Shown in pieces: positions 25,701 through 37,117 of a DNA stretch of 64,000 bases. Position numbers and translations under genes: made by a program. The notes beneath the pieces were generated by a model, which was given only the letters and a program-made list of their open reading frames with translations, did no database searches and was not told where the DNA came from. How positions within the stretch are numbered: the stretch's first letter is position 1; the number at the start of each line of letters is the position of its first letter. Location: positions 6,108,003 through 6,172,002 of the forward strand of contig JAESIW010000020.1 in assembly GCA_016802295.1 (NCBI GenBank), read 5' to 3'. Source of the stretch: Brachionus rotundiformis. Taxonomy: Eukaryota; Rotifera; Eurotatoria; Ploima; Brachionidae.

Positions 25701-28700
25701 GTCTGATGTAATACACGCAAATAAGCGCGATTTGCCGTGTATTTTCATTACCAGTGTGACCAAGCTGAAAATGCCAACCAATAGGCAAAAATTTCTGTTC
25801 TGTGCCAAAGACGAAAAAGATCGCTCCAACTGGATAAGTCTTCTCAAAGAGCTCAATGAGCGTCTGGTACACGCAGCCAAACTATCTTCGGATCCCAATA
25901 TTTCCAATTTTAACAAGATAGAGGCTCGAGAGATCTGCAATTCCAGCAGTTTAAAAAATGTGAGCTCAGCTTGCTTGTTTGACAATGAGAGAATACTAAT
26001 AGCCAGTGATGATGGTATTGAAAAAATTGACCTAAAAGCTGACACCATAATAAGTAAATTACATGATAAGAAAACATTTTCAATCGATCTGTGCAAAACA
26101 GCCAATTTAATAGTGGCCATCTCGGGCAAAAATCACCAAATATTTTTGTTCCCAACCATGGTCATTGAAACCATGAATCCTGATCCAGTAAAGCTAGAAG
26201 ATACCAAAGGATGCAGCATGTTCTGTTTGGGCAAATTGACCTATAATGAGCAAACTTTGAGCTCTTCGTCCACTGCCACATCGAGCTCTGTTTCATCATC
26301 CAGTTCCTATTCTTCCAATGTAAACGCGCTGTTGTGTGTAGCGGTCAAAAAGTCTGTTTTAATATTCGAAATCAGTTGTCTTTCGTCAAGACCAAAGTGT
26401 AAAAAATTGCGCGAAATTGAGCTCACCATGAATGTCCAGTCTATTCAGATAATCAACAATCAGCTGTGTATTGGCTTTCAGTCCGAGTTCGCGCTTTATT
26501 CTATTGCGCAAGAGAGTGCACCAATTGCTTTAAACCAGCCAGATAAAGATCCATCGCTTAATTTTCTAGCTGAGAACCCCATCAATGCACTCATGGCCGT
26601 TCAGATTACACCTGAAGAGTACCTTCTCGTTTTTGAGAGTAAGTCTACAAGAGTTTTTTTTACATCTACACATTAAGAGTGTAGCGATAGGGTTTTAGTT
26701 TGCAAGGGCCTATATTCACATAATTTAAATTTTAATCTTGATTGATTATTTTGATTAATTTTCCAAAAACTGAAATGAAAAAATACCACTTTTAAGCAGA
26801 AAAATTGTTTTAAATTATTAATTAAAATTTATCAAGCAAGTTAAAGCAACTTTGGTGATCTAGAGATCGAACCAAAAATCATGGACTTGGATCAAAAGCC
26901 ACAAAAAATTTAAAATTATTTAATTATTCAGTTAACCAAATAAATAAAACTGATAGTAAATTTATTATACTAACTAATTAGTTAACTTTTCAAAATTTAT
27001 TATTTATTCTTTTTATTTCAATTGATTTGGAGTCTTATGGACAGAAAAATAATAATAGTTCTGTTTTTATTAAGTTTGATCATAAGGTTAGTGCCTTTAA
27101 CCAAAACTAATCGAAAACTTATAATGACCAGATCAAAACTTCATTTATTTAATTAAAATTAATTATTATTATTTAAATATTTTTGAGGAAATTTTCAGGC
27201 CAAACAGAACTGAACTTAATCCTTCTTTTCAGCCTACTATTTAGTTTACCTTTCAAAATTTATTCTATGTATTTCAGTTAGTTTAAAGCCTTTTGGACAG
27301 AAAAAATCATTTATAAGAAAGAAGGTTTTGTGAAATTGGTACAACAGAAGAGAATAAATTTTAAAAAAATCTAAAAATTTTGTTTCAAAAGATAATAAAT
27401 GGTCCTCTAAATTAAGAATTTTGCAACATACAAAATTAGATCATTTGACAAAGTCTGCTTAAATGGAGTTAAAAAATCTTAAAAATACACTTTTCTTAAA
27501 AATAATATAATTTATTATATCTTTTCTACTGTTTCAAATTTCATAAAACCGGAAAGAGAAAGTAGAAAATATAATTATGAAAATCTATCTTGTTCAGAAA
27601 AGAAGATAAAGTTATTTAAAACATTATAAAATTTAATAGAATATATTAATAGAATACATTAAATAATTTAATTAAAGCTTCAAAAGTGAATTTTGAAAAA
27701 ATATTTTTGTATATATTTCTAAATAAGAGAAAAATTTCAAAACATATTAGATTCAATATTTTTAAATAATTGAGCTCACCATTAATGATATTTAATTATT
27801 TAGTTATCTATATAAATAATACCATTGCATGTAGCCTACAATTTTGAACTCAATTAATACTTGAAAATTTTTACAAAATTGATGATTTAATTAAAAAATA
27901 ATAAACAAATAATAAATATAAGAATTGATTGTTTTATTAAATTGTTTTATTTTTCCAAGATCTAGGAGTTTATGTAAATATCAATGGACGTCGAAGTCGG
28001 CTAGAAGAGATTATGTGGCCTAGTAAGCCATTGCATGTAGCCTACAAAGACCCGTACCTGATGTGCTTTTGCGAACGCGGAATAGATGTATTCAATGTAA
28101 ATAAAGGAGAATGGATTCAAATTTTACAATTTTCAAAAGTAAAAAAAAACAAATTGATTAATTTTTTATTATCTATTCTTTTTAAGACAAAGCCTTTGGA
28201 TCGTTCTGGTTGTTTATGCTTATCTGCTGAATCACAAGATTCTTCTAGTTTAATTTATTTTAAACTTTTTAATGAAGGTAAATTAATAATCATTAATTTC
28301 TAAATTAATCAAAAAAGCTAATGCTCAATAAATAGATGACATAATATCTATAGCACCTCGAAATCGGTCATTAATTAAGAGTAAATTTCGCAAAAGCTCT
28401 TTGAATCGTAATGAAGAAACATATCTTTCTTTGGCCAATACAACACTTGGCAATAACACTTTATTAAACCAAACAGGCAACCAAGGTTCGACTGCCTTGA
28501 ATTATTCAAGTTCAAGCGCATCGACTTCTGGCAATTCTCGCAAATCGCTTATTTCCGCTCCGATTAATTTCCAACACATTCAGCACATTGGACCGAATGA
28601 CGGAAAAACTCTCATCTCTTCTACAGACAGTTCTAATGGCCTGCCACCAATATCTGGCACAAGCCGGCTTATAAACATTTCTCTAAATGAAGCTAACTCG

Positions 28701-29482
28701 CTTAATCAAAATTATCATCCTCCGCCTAAAAAATCCCAATCTTCTAGTGGAATGAGACAGATAACCAAAAATGAAATTTCTGCTCCCACAAATTTCAGAC
28801 ACGTGGTTCGTGGTCTGGAAGAATTCGGTATTGCCAAAGACAATGTTTCTATAAAAGTACCATCGAGTCCCACGCTCAATAAACCCGGCATCTCGCCAAC
28901 ATCTGGTCATCAATTGCCCAACATACAAACACAAACAAAGTCCTCATCGCTTTCTTCGTCTTCTTCATCCTCATCGTCCATTTTACACTCACCCAATTCG
29001 CTAAATTCTTCTGTCAATACTACCAACCAAAATGGTAACACCAACAATAACGAAAGCTTGGCGCAATCGATTCCAAATACTTTAAAAACTAACTCGGTTT
29101 TGTACAATGGTAATTAATTTGTTCAGTTTAAATGCAGATGAACTTGAAAATAGACAAAGTGCTATAGATATTATTAATTATTAATTAAAAAAAAAATATT
29201 AATTTCAAGCTCATTTAATTAATATGAATTAGATTTTTTTTGATGAAAGTAATTTTTTGTTTATCGCTAGATAAAATATGGAAATTAGGTAAAAGAAAAT
29301 ATTTTGAACTTAAAAAACTTAAAGTTTTGCTTATAGATAGAAAATAGGAGTCTTTTAGTTCGAAGAATTTTTAATATTAAGTTATTTTATTATAAAAATT
29401 TGTTTAAGATTCGATAATTGGCAAAAATTCACATGGAAGTTCTGCCAACCGAAGTCACAGCAGCAGTGCATCTAATGCTTGA
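19730..29482 (+). CDS. MRCK / CDC42-binding serine-threonine kinase (DMPK family)
   Basis: Nine exons: 19730-20083, 20181-20975, 21026-21043, 22105-23235, 23911-26638, 27960-28138, 28187-28277, 28336-29109, 29409-29482; all phases agree. About 2047 codons including the N gap, or about 1813 if the gap duplication is artefactual. The kinase phosphorylates myosin light chain and its phosphatase downstream of Cdc42/Rac. Order: kinase (GRGAFG 84-89, Lys106, HRD Asp200, DFG 218-220), DMPK C-terminal extension, long coiled coil, C1 zinc domain (25292-25455), PH domain (about 25520-25860), citron homology domain (25920-28277), CRIB motif ISAPINFQHIQHIG (28552-28593), Ser-rich tail. The ATG at 19730 gives the usual MRCK N-terminus. 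Confidence 0.93.
21026..21043 (+). other. 18-nt in-frame microexon of MRCK
   Basis: Between exons ending ...IKLK at 20975 and starting ETLPP at 22105, the segment 21026-21043 has a GCGCAG acceptor and a GTGATT donor and adds six codons (ISKRPQ) in phase 0. Skipping it keeps the frame, so it could be alternatively used. It sits between the kinase extension and the HLPFIG motif. Confidence 0.5.
24116..25051 (+). repeat. Duplicated 234-bp coding segment flanking a 468-N assembly gap
   Basis: 24116-24349 and 24818-25051 are the same 234 bp with three mismatches seen by eye (C/T, A/G and C/A). Between them are exactly 468 Ns (24350-24817), twice the repeat length. The segment encodes coiled coil just after the SDEKT-VRGHL-like block of MRCK, which is single-copy in other animals. 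The likeliest reading is unmerged allelic contig ends, with a true in-frame tandem duplication as the alternative. Confidence 0.8.
26980..27315. repeat. Degenerate direct repeat and SINE-like insert in MRCK intron 5
   Basis: CAAAATTTATT...TTATTTCA...GGACAGAAAAA at about 26988-27050 recurs at about 27250-27312. Between them at 27165-27240 is a copy of the repeat also seen at 1545-1660. The rest of this 1.3-kb intron (26639-27959) is unremarkable AT-rich sequence. Confidence 0.4.
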
Positions 29483-30044
29483 GAAGAAGCAAAGCAAACA
29501 ATTTGGCTGAGATTTGGCCAAGAGAATATTTTGTTAAATTTAAGTTAATTAAAGACAACGAATTTTTATTATTATTTTTTTTCTAAAAAAACTTTATTTT
29601 AATGTAAAAATTTAAATTTAATCAAATTTGAACAATTATTTAAGAATCAAAATGTTTTGGATTCATTATTGTTTGTAAACCGTCTGATATTTCAGTTCAA
29701 CAAAAATTTTGAATCCAAGATGTGTCACATAATGTAAAATATAGTTTGATGGTTAGTTTCTAAATCGAGTTTTCATTAAATATATATTTTTCTCTTGTTA
29801 AATAACCTAGTGATTACGTGTGAATGATTGATTGTCTTAAATTCTAGTTTTTCTTTTTTTTTATTTAGCTTTGTGATATTTATCAATTCGAAGTAAAAGA
29901 TAATTCGAATAAAAAGTTAGAGCTTAAGAGTTTTTATTCGCTAAATCCTTCACTTTCTTTTTTTTATTATTTTTTTACTTAAAAGCTTTGATCATTTACA
30001 CTTTAAATCAATTTAAAAATAAAATGATTTTTAAAAAAATTACA
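29483..30044. other. MRCK 3' UTR and intergenic sequence
   Basis: Sequence after the MRCK TGA. AT-rich with no gene. Polyadenylation-type AATAAA signals occur, but none is decisive. Confidence 0.4.
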
Positions 30045-32000
30045 TTAAATTTCATAATTCAAAATCAATGTGGAATCGAAGTGAATTCTTTAATAAAATT
30101 GAAATATTTTATTAATTATATTCATTTAATTGAAAAATAATAAAAAAAAATTCTTAAAATAAGATAAAATTCCTTAGGATTATAAATATAATATACTATC
30201 GTCTTTTAACTTTAATTTTTCACAGCTAAATAAATTTGTTTTTATCTTGCACAACATATCTAATACCTTAGAACAGTAATTAAAAAATTTTGAAATTAAT
30301 TTCCTAAATACTAAGTTAATCTGAATATTTTTTTGACTTAAGCTTGATTTTTAATAATTAGAAAGTCTTTTAAGATTGGTCATATAACCTTCTACATACT
30401 GATTAAGTGTCATATAACTTAACGAGCAAAGACTCATGTTTTGATTATAACGACCATTAGAAAAAAATTAATTAAATAAATCTGTTGGCGGATCTATAAG
30501 CTTAGGCTGACTCTACTCCCTGGTCAAATTGGACCTTTCATACTAGTTATAATTTGTAACTAGTCTTGTTGCTGGAATTAGATTTAAACTTAACTCGTAG
30601 TTACTAGGCTGTATTTATAACGAATAGTTTATTGGAACTTCGAGACAATTTAGTAAATAGAATGATATTCAAAGGATATATAAGAAGGAAGATTCTGATT
30701 TGAAAATTTAATTTATTATATTTATAACTCAAGATTTGAGTTTAATAAAGTTTCTTAAACCAGTCTATTCTTTACAATGCCAAAGTCTAATTGCAGTCCT
30801 AAGCTAACCGCTAACAAATCTATGATTATAATTGAAAAATTGTAAAATTAAACTAAATGAAAGATAAAATCTAATCAGTCTCTCACCAAGGTTAAATTGA
30901 ACCCAAAATTAAACTTTAAACCCCATTTTGCTTTTAAAAACTGATGGCCTGAAAAATTTATCAATTAATATTGTAAAGAAAAAATAGAGAATGGAGCTAA
31001 AAAAGACCAGAAATCAGCACTGAATTTGGTAGGTAGGCAAAACTCCAGATTATTGGTAAGATATCTACGTTATTAAACGTGAATTCATTTTTGATAACTT
31101 AACAACATTTTTTTAACAAAGCTAATTAAAAATAATCATCACAAACAACTAATAATATTTTTACCAGTTCTTCCCTGATTTCTCAAATTTACCTGTACTT
31201 TTTCCGGTGTCTTTGTCAGCTTTTGTGACATCTCCAACCAATTTGACCTCTTGAATTGGTTATTAGAGAAGAGGGCGATAAGGAATAGAAGTTAGTCCCC
31301 CGTTTGAACTACCTGCTATCTGATTTTATTAATTAAAAGTAATCGTTTATAAAGAAGATATTTTACCAATAATCTGGAGTTTTTGCTATCTACCAAATTC
31401 AGTGCTAATTTCTGGTCTTTTTTAGCTACATTCCTTTTATTTTCTTTACAATATAAATTAATAAGTTTTTCAGGCCATCAATTTTTATTATTTATTAATT
31501 AGTTTTGTTAAAAAAATGTTGTTAAGTAATTTTTAAATTTATTCTGAGTAAATGAATAGCTACCATGGCGGGACTAAATTCAGTTTCTCTTCAGTTGTCT
31601 AGTGCTGTAGCTTTTTATAATAATTGTGAAATTTTATAAAAAAATTTTGTTAAATATTTTTCAATAAAAAATTAAAAATTTGTAAATTATTGGTTTAAAA
31701 GCAAATGAAAAAAAAATTTTAATTGAGGCTTGTGATAAAATTTTAATATTTTGACAATAATTGGCTCTGGTTTTGCAAACAAATTATTAGTAATATATTT
31801 TTTATAAGTAACAAAAATAGGAATGCTAAAATTTAAATTTGAAAAATCATCAGGGAAAAATCTGAAATCAAATTTAAAAAACATTGAATCAAGACTTTAA
31901 TATTTTATTGACTTAAATTTAATGCTAATAAGAGTGTTTTTTCTTAAAAAACTCCTTAGGGTTAAGAATTTAATTTACTAATGTTTGAGCTGAGTCTCTC
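30045..32000. repeat. Segmental duplication, copy 1
   Basis: The left part (30045-30350) matches 37835-38315 and the right part (31505-31990) matches 38680-39125, both in direct orientation and at roughly 80 percent by eye. Shared landmarks are ATATTTTATTAATTATATTC, ATTCCTTAGG, AAAAAAATGTTGTTAAGTAA and CATCAGGGAAAA. The middle is inverted relative to copy 2. About 600 bp at 30350-30940 is present only here. No gene was seen. Confidence 0.75.
30935..31486. repeat. Fold-back element (long inverted repeat)
   Basis: The left arm, about 30935-31066, is the reverse complement of the right arm, about 31353-31486, at roughly 85 percent by eye. Landmarks are GATGGCCTGAAAAA and AAAAAAGACCAGAAAT, with the matching TTTCTGGTCTTTTTT and TTTTTCAGGCCATC. 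The ~290-bp spacer is moderately GC-rich for this window. The spacer plus right arm recurs once, inverted, at 38315-38680. Confidence 0.75.
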
Positions 32001-32175
32001 TAGCTTACCTCTTCTAATATATCAGCCTTAAGGAGGCTGTTAATGACTAGGTCTCTGTTAGGATCTGACTTACTTATCTTATGTCTGAAACCTTTTGTTC
32101 GGGCCGATCCTTCCTTGGCCCAGATTCCGGGGCCATCTTTAATCTTATTGAAGAGAACTCTTTACCAAATTTCCT

Positions 32176-32325
32176 AGCACTTTTACTCGCCTAGTCAAAT
32201 TAACCTGTGAATTTGTTATCCTGTTTATGGCAATGTTAATAGATATTATTTATTATTAGGCAAATGAACTAGCAAAAACATGTTTGCAATTGGGACCATT
32301 CAGTTTAACTGCAACTGGTAAAAAT
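32176..32325 (+). pseudogene. Broken copy of polycystin exon 24 (3' half)
   Basis: TAGCACTTTTACTCG through TTTAGTTTAACT matches 59693-59834 of the polycystin gene at about 80 percent. Reading in that frame gives STFTRLVKLTCEFVILFMAML and then a TAG in place of the Glu codon. Homology starts abruptly at 32176. The equivalent of the exon-24 splice donor is kept (ACTGGTAAAA). It is a duplicated fragment, not part of the MRCK or WD40 genes. Confidence 0.8.
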
Positions 32326-32349
32326 TTATTTTTTTTAATTTAAAAAAAA

Positions 32350-32429
32350 ACTATTTCTCTGCTTCAATAAAAAATAATGATCTTAGAAAAAGATCATCAT
32401 TCAATCGATGCATTCTTCACCGAAATAGT
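32350..32429 (+). ncRNA. 80-nt conserved hairpin element, copy A
   Basis: Starts ACTATTTC and ends GAAATAGT (8-bp outer stem), with an inner ATGATCTT/AAGATCAT stem. Same length as the other three copies. This copy is the most diverged: TCGATC is changed to TCAATA, so the middle helix loses a pair. It lies 248 bp upstream of a 5S rRNA gene. Identity unknown; RNA status is inference. Confidence 0.45.
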
Positions 32430-32676
32430 TAGGTAATTATTGGTAAAATGTAAGAAATACATACTTCTTTTATAAGTTATAAAACTTTTTAGTAAAAATT
32501 AAATGAGTATTAAAAAGATATTTATTAATTTATTCGAGATCCTATTAAGAAATTTTTTGCATTAACTTCAATTTTATTTGAAGTATAAAAATAGAAAGTT
32601 AAAAAATTATTTTATTTTGGATAATTTATTCATAGAAATTAAAAATTTAAGTAGGTGCAAAAAAGTAGTTAAGAAT

Positions 32677-32795
32677 GCCTAGGACCATATCACGTTGAAT
32701 GCACCGGTTCTCGTCCGATCACCGAAGTTAAGCAACGTCGAGCCCGGTTAGTACTTGGATGGGTGACCGCCTGGGAATACCGGGTGTTCTAGGCT
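32677..32795 (+). rRNA. 5S ribosomal RNA, copy A
   Basis: 119 nt from GCCTAGGACC to TTCTAGGCTT, whose ends pair as helix I. The internal promoter region AGTACTTGGATGGGTGACCG (box C/intermediate element) is intact. An oligo-T terminator (TTTCTTTTT) follows at once. It is identical to the copies at 60986 and 63851. The preceding GTAGGTGCAAAAAAGTAG block is also shared and may be an upstream Pol III element. Confidence 0.95.
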
Positions 32796-32873
32796 TTCTT
32801 TTTGCTTCAATTTTTGTTCTTATTAATATCTTAATTTGTACCAAAAATAATTAATAAAAATAAATTTTTTTAG

Positions 32874-33042
32874 AGCCGTGCAAGGTTCTTCATATAACAG
32901 AAAAAATCAACATTAAAAGATGTTATAACGATTACGGTCTTTTTAATCAAGAAAAATCTAAATTTAATACTAACTGGACACATTTCAATTCAAATAATAG
33001 CACTAATAAATATTTAGCAAATTTTAATTACAAATCTTAATT
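32874..33042 (+). pseudogene. Probable broken copy of polycystin exon 26 (start of TOP/polycystin domain)
   Basis: After an acceptor-like TTTTTTAG, an open frame reads EPCKVLHITEKINIKRCYND, then YGLFNQEK and NTNWTHF, before a TAA. The spacing C...C-Y-x-x-Y-x-x-F-x-x-(E/D)-K...W fits the start of the extracellular polycystin (TOP) domain that follows exon 25 in polycystin-1 proteins. Its acceptor phase fits the phase-1 end of exon 25 (G|AG). The authentic exon would lie just past the right edge of the window, so this is a prediction. Confidence 0.5.
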
Positions 33043-33214
33043 AAAAAAATTATAAAAAAAACTTGAAACACTGACCATTTTTATAACATTAATTACAAAC
33101 AGCTTATCAATGACTACAAGAATGTCGCGCTCAAATGGGGAAGGTTCAGTGGTCGGAATTTTTAAAAGAAAAGTTTTTGAGCTATTTTATGATGAAAACT
33201 AATCAAAAAAATAA

Positions 33215-34250
33215 AATTAATTCTTAAGAACTTTCTTGGGTTTATTCTTAAGTGGAGTACCTCAGGGTTCAGTGTTAGGTCCTTTGTTATTCGTTTTATT
33301 TATTAATGATATGCCATCAATGTTCAAATGTCTTTGCAGGCTATTCGCAGATGATACAAAATTAATTTCTGTGATCAAGAACCCATTAGATTTGATCAAC
33401 CTTCAAAAAGACATAGACTAATTAAGCAAGTGGGCTAAGGATTGGCTAATGGAATTCAACGAAGATAAATGTAAAGCCATGATTATAAACAATAAACATT
33501 TAAGTGTCAACTTGTCATTGAACAGTAGAGCGCTAGGGAATGACTGATAATGAACGCGATCTTGGAATCGTGCTATGCTCGAATTTAAAATGGAGCCAGA
33601 CAGCAACACTAGCAGCTAATAGGGCAACAATGTTATTGGGACAGTTGAGTAGAGCTTTTAATTGTTGGACAGTAAGCTCTTTTAAGAAACTTTATGTAGC
33701 GTTTGTTAGACCTCACCTGGAATACGCGATCGCAGCCTGGTGCCCTTATACAAAAAAAGACATCAAGATATTGGAAAAGGTTCAGGCGAGGGCAATCAAG
33801 CTTGTGAAGTCAATCTGTCACCTCAACTATGAAGAAAGGCTAAAGAAACTAGGCCTAACCACCCTAAAAGTGAGGAGAGAGAGAGAGGTGATCTTATCGA
33901 ATATTTCAAAATTAGTAAAGGGTATAGCAAAGTTGACTGGCATAATCCGAATAAACTAATGAGTTCACTGTTTTCGGACGGCCCTGCTGGTAACATTCGA
34001 GTTCAAAAGCATAGACTGTTAAAGCAATACACAAAGATAAGTCATAGAGAGCATTATCAAAAAACAACTTTAAAAAAAAACTGGATGATTTTTTAGCGTC
34101 AGATAAACAATAATCAAACAAATCTTATTCTTTTTAGTTTATTAAATTGTTGTGTAATTCGTTTTAGCTACCATAGTGAGACTCTTAGTCTTGCTCTGCA
34201 GGTTAATGCCTGTTGTAGTTCATATTATTATTATTATTATTATTAAGAAT
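33215..34250 (+). mobile_element. 5'-truncated LINE (CR1/jockey-like) 3' end, defective
   Basis: RT palm motif GVPQGSVLGPLL and the catalytic FADDTK lie in 33236-33421. After a stop and a frameshift, the C-terminal region with DLGIVL, FVRPHLEYAIAAW and LEKVQARAIKLV lies in 33540-33959, with further frameshifts to about 34110. The 3' end is an (ATT)n run at 34223-34245, the kind of microsatellite tail used by these elements. No endonuclease domain is left. The two breaks make it inactive. Confidence 0.85.
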
Positions 34251-35033
34251 CAACAAAATGCAAGCAAAATATAGAAGAATTTGAGAAGCAATTGATTAAT
34301 ATGATTGAAAGATATAAGATAAATTTTAAGGAGAATTTGGCATTAGGAAAAAAAATTCATTCAGTAAATAAAAATAAAACTTAAAAATATTTTTAATTAT
34401 AAATAAATTTTAAAATAAAATAAAAAAAATAAAATTTAAATTATCTCTTTAATTTTTATTTGCCCGCAATACTTGATCATATTTGATAATTGAATATATA
34501 ACCTGTTTATCCTATCTATATGGCATGCATGACGAAGTAATCCTCAGACCCGTCTGCATCATAATATTTGAAAGTTATGTTTAAGTAAAAAAATGTATCT
34601 AAATGAAAGAAAAGTTCTAGTTTAATTATTTTTTTAAATTATTTGGATAGAATAATTTATTTACTACAATGATTTTTTAAATTCTGAATATTATTTAGTA
34701 CCAAAATAGTTTTTTTTTCTTTTTTAAATTCTAATAAAATTTTAATCTTAATTTATTATTAATAGTTATGAATCCAATTTTTCTTTTATTATCAATTATC
34801 AATTAAATTAAATAAGCAAAAATATACACGTCAACAGACAACAAAAGTTCTTAGATAGAAAATGACTTTAAAAAAATCAGGATATTTTTGCTCTAATTAT
34901 TTTTAAATTTCATTTGATTAAGAAAATATCTTAGATTAAAAATAATAGCAAAATAATTTAGAATTTAAAAGTTTGAATTTTTTTTGGTATAAATTATTTA
35001 AAATATTCTGAATAAAATTGATGCATAAATTCA
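34251..35033. other. AT-rich intergenic sequence, no gene seen
   Basis: No coding or RNA feature recognised between the LINE tail and the WD40 reading frame. Confidence 0.45.
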
Positions 35034-36059
35034 ATGGAGCAGAAAAATAAATCCGAAGCCGATTTCTTGAATAAAAATTTAGATTATTTAGACGTCAAAG
35101 AAACTATGAGTTATTTTGGTCTAAAGTATAAGTATTGCTTAGGAAAAAATTTCAACAAATGTATTTCTAAAATCGAGGAATTTGATGATAATGAAAGACT
35201 TTTGATTTCATCTTTGGGCAGCAAAATGAAAATCTGAAGATTTAAATTTGACGAGCTAGATATTCCAGAAGAATATATCTATTTTATTTTAAACAGGAAG
35301 AAAGATATTATTTTAGCCATCGGTAAAAATAATATCGGGATTTATTTGGTTAATTCCAAATTATTTTATCCAATGTATTCTAAATTGAATCTAAGTTTTT
35401 TAGCTCTTATAGAGAACAGCTACATTATTCTATCTTCCTCAGTAGCAAATTTTATTGGAATTCAATATTGGGACAATTTTTTTCCAGGAAATATGTTAAA
35501 TGTTAGGCATTTGATCGGACATAGTGATGGTGTTATTCGTCTGTGTGTTGTTGCTGATGATTATTTGCTAAGTGGATCTAAAGATGCCACTATAAAATAT
35601 TGGAAAATATCAACACTTGAATGTATTAGAACTTTTGTTGGACATAGAGGTTTTGTCACCTCTCTAATGCTTTTGGGAGCTTCAAAAATATTTGCTAGTG
35701 GATCAGATGATACGAGTTTAAAATCGTGGAATCTAGAATTAGGAGAGTGCTTAAAAACTTTGATCGGTCATAAAAATGTAATTTATGATATTCAAGAGAC
35801 TAGAAATAGAGAAATAATTAGTTTGGATAAGAATGGTATATTAAAATTTTGGAATATTGAAACAGGAGCATGTATGCTATCTCTTTCAAATGAATCAAAT
35901 GACATTTGGTCGTGTTTTAGGATATTGAAATCAGGAAAATTGGTAACTGGTTCTCAAGCAGGCAAAATTCAAATCTGGTCAAATGAACCAATACTTTCCA
36001 ATTATCAAGAAAAAAATTGCCATAAAAAACAAGGCTGTAACATTTTGACCAGGAAATAA
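35034..36059 (+). pseudogene. Intronless WD40-repeat protein with in-frame TGA
   Basis: An ATG at 35034 opens 67 codons, then a TGA (35235-35237). The same frame continues open for 274 codons to 36059. The region after the TGA has at least four WD40 blades: IGHSDGVIRLCVVAD with KDATIKYWK, VGHRGFVTSL with SDDTSLKSWN, IGHKNVIYDI with GILKFWN, and GSQAGKIQIWS. The N-terminal 160 residues match no domain I can name. Lack of introns in an intron-rich neighbourhood suggests a retrocopy. The TGA may be a disabling mutation. Readthrough or a selenocysteine codon is conceivable but unsupported. A partial copy follows immediately. Confidence 0.65.
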
Positions 36060-36222
36060 CCAGGAAATATGTTAGGCATTTGATCGGACATAGTGATGGT
36101 GTTATTCGTCTGTGTATTGTTGCTGATGATTATTTGCTAAGTGGATCTAAAGATGCCACTATAAAATATTGGAAAATATCAACACTTGAATGTATTAGAA
36201 CTTTTGTTGGACATTGGACAAA
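36056..36222 (+). repeat. Partial tandem duplication of one WD40 blade
   Basis: 36058-36219 repeats 35488-35643 almost base for base (GGCATTTGATCGGACATAGT through GAACTTTTGTTGGACAT), with a few base deletions near its start and one clear substitution. It begins within four bases of the WD40 frame's stop codon and is followed by two copies of TTGGACAAAAATTATG. This indicates a recent local duplication. Confidence 0.85.
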
Positions 36223-36234
36223 AATTATGTTGGA

Positions 36235-36506
36235 CAAAAATTATGGATAAAGCATTAATCTGTCAAGTCTTGGATCTCCCTATTATGGCCCAAAGTGCAA
36301 AAGGCTACTTATCATAAATGGTTATCAGTGCTCCTTCAGAAAAGTGCTTTTCGATAGGCACACTTAAAGTAGATAAAAATGGAACACTCAAACACAGTAC
36401 AAGAACAACTTTGCTTAAAATCTTAGATAAATTTAAAAAAAGATTAAATTTTCAAAAAAAATTAATTATCTTTGTTTTTTTTAAAGTTATTAAATTATCT
36501 TTCTGA
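36235..36506 (+). pseudogene. hAT transposase C-terminal relic
   Basis: After a stop-interrupted stretch, 36318-36506 reads MVISAPSEKCFSIGTLKVDK. This resembles the SAPSER-x-FS block of the hAT dimerisation domain. The rest of the domain is degraded and no terminal repeats were found. Weak but specific match. Confidence 0.45.
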
Positions 36507-36552
36507 ATAAACCAAAAACCAAACAGTTTTTTAGAGAGAGTACTGAATTATT

Positions 36553-36641
36553 ATTTCATTTTTTTCAATTAAATATTCTAAAAATTACTCATTTTATTTT
36601 TTAGGTCCAAATAAAATGAGTAATTTTGATCAAATGAAATA
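36553..36641. repeat. Short inverted repeat (hairpin)
   Basis: AAAATTACTCATTTTATTT (36580-36598) is complementary to AAATAAAATGAGTAATTTT (36609-36627), and the outer TTTCATTT and AAATGAAA extend the pairing. No element family recognised. Confidence 0.6.
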
Positions 36642-37117
36642 TTCAAAATCAAATGAATATTCAAAATTCTGAATTACAACAAAAGAGGCCCCAAAATTTT
36701 GATTTAAATTCAGATAAAAGTAAATTATTAAAAAAAATTTTTGAATTTTTAAAATCCTAAATATTTTTTATCAAAGCCGAGGACGTTCTTTTTTAGAAAA
36801 AAAACAGATTTAAACCACATTCTATGAATTTTTTAATAATAATTTTGATGATAATATGCTTAGTGTTTTCAATACTAAACTTGACATTTAAAAATGATTG
36901 ATTAATTAATTATGAATTAAAACTTGGAGATGACCTAAGAATTAAATTTTTGAATTGTGTAAAATAATTTAATAAAAGTTTGAAATCCTGAAAAATATTT
37001 ATTTAAGATTGCGTAGACAAAAGTAAAAATTGTTATATTGTAGCTCAATACATTTAAAGTTCTTTTTAAATATATTGTCCTGTTTTAATTAACTCTAGTT
37101 AATATTTTTATATAAAT

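Noticed and set aside
32350..32429. 80-nt hairpin as hammerhead ribozyme
   Set aside because: GAAA occurs, but the required CTGATGA core and cleavage-site context are absent on both strands.
36318..36506. Separate small gene downstream of the WD40 frame
   Set aside because: Its only recognisable part is the hAT SAPSE-FS block, with degraded flanks.
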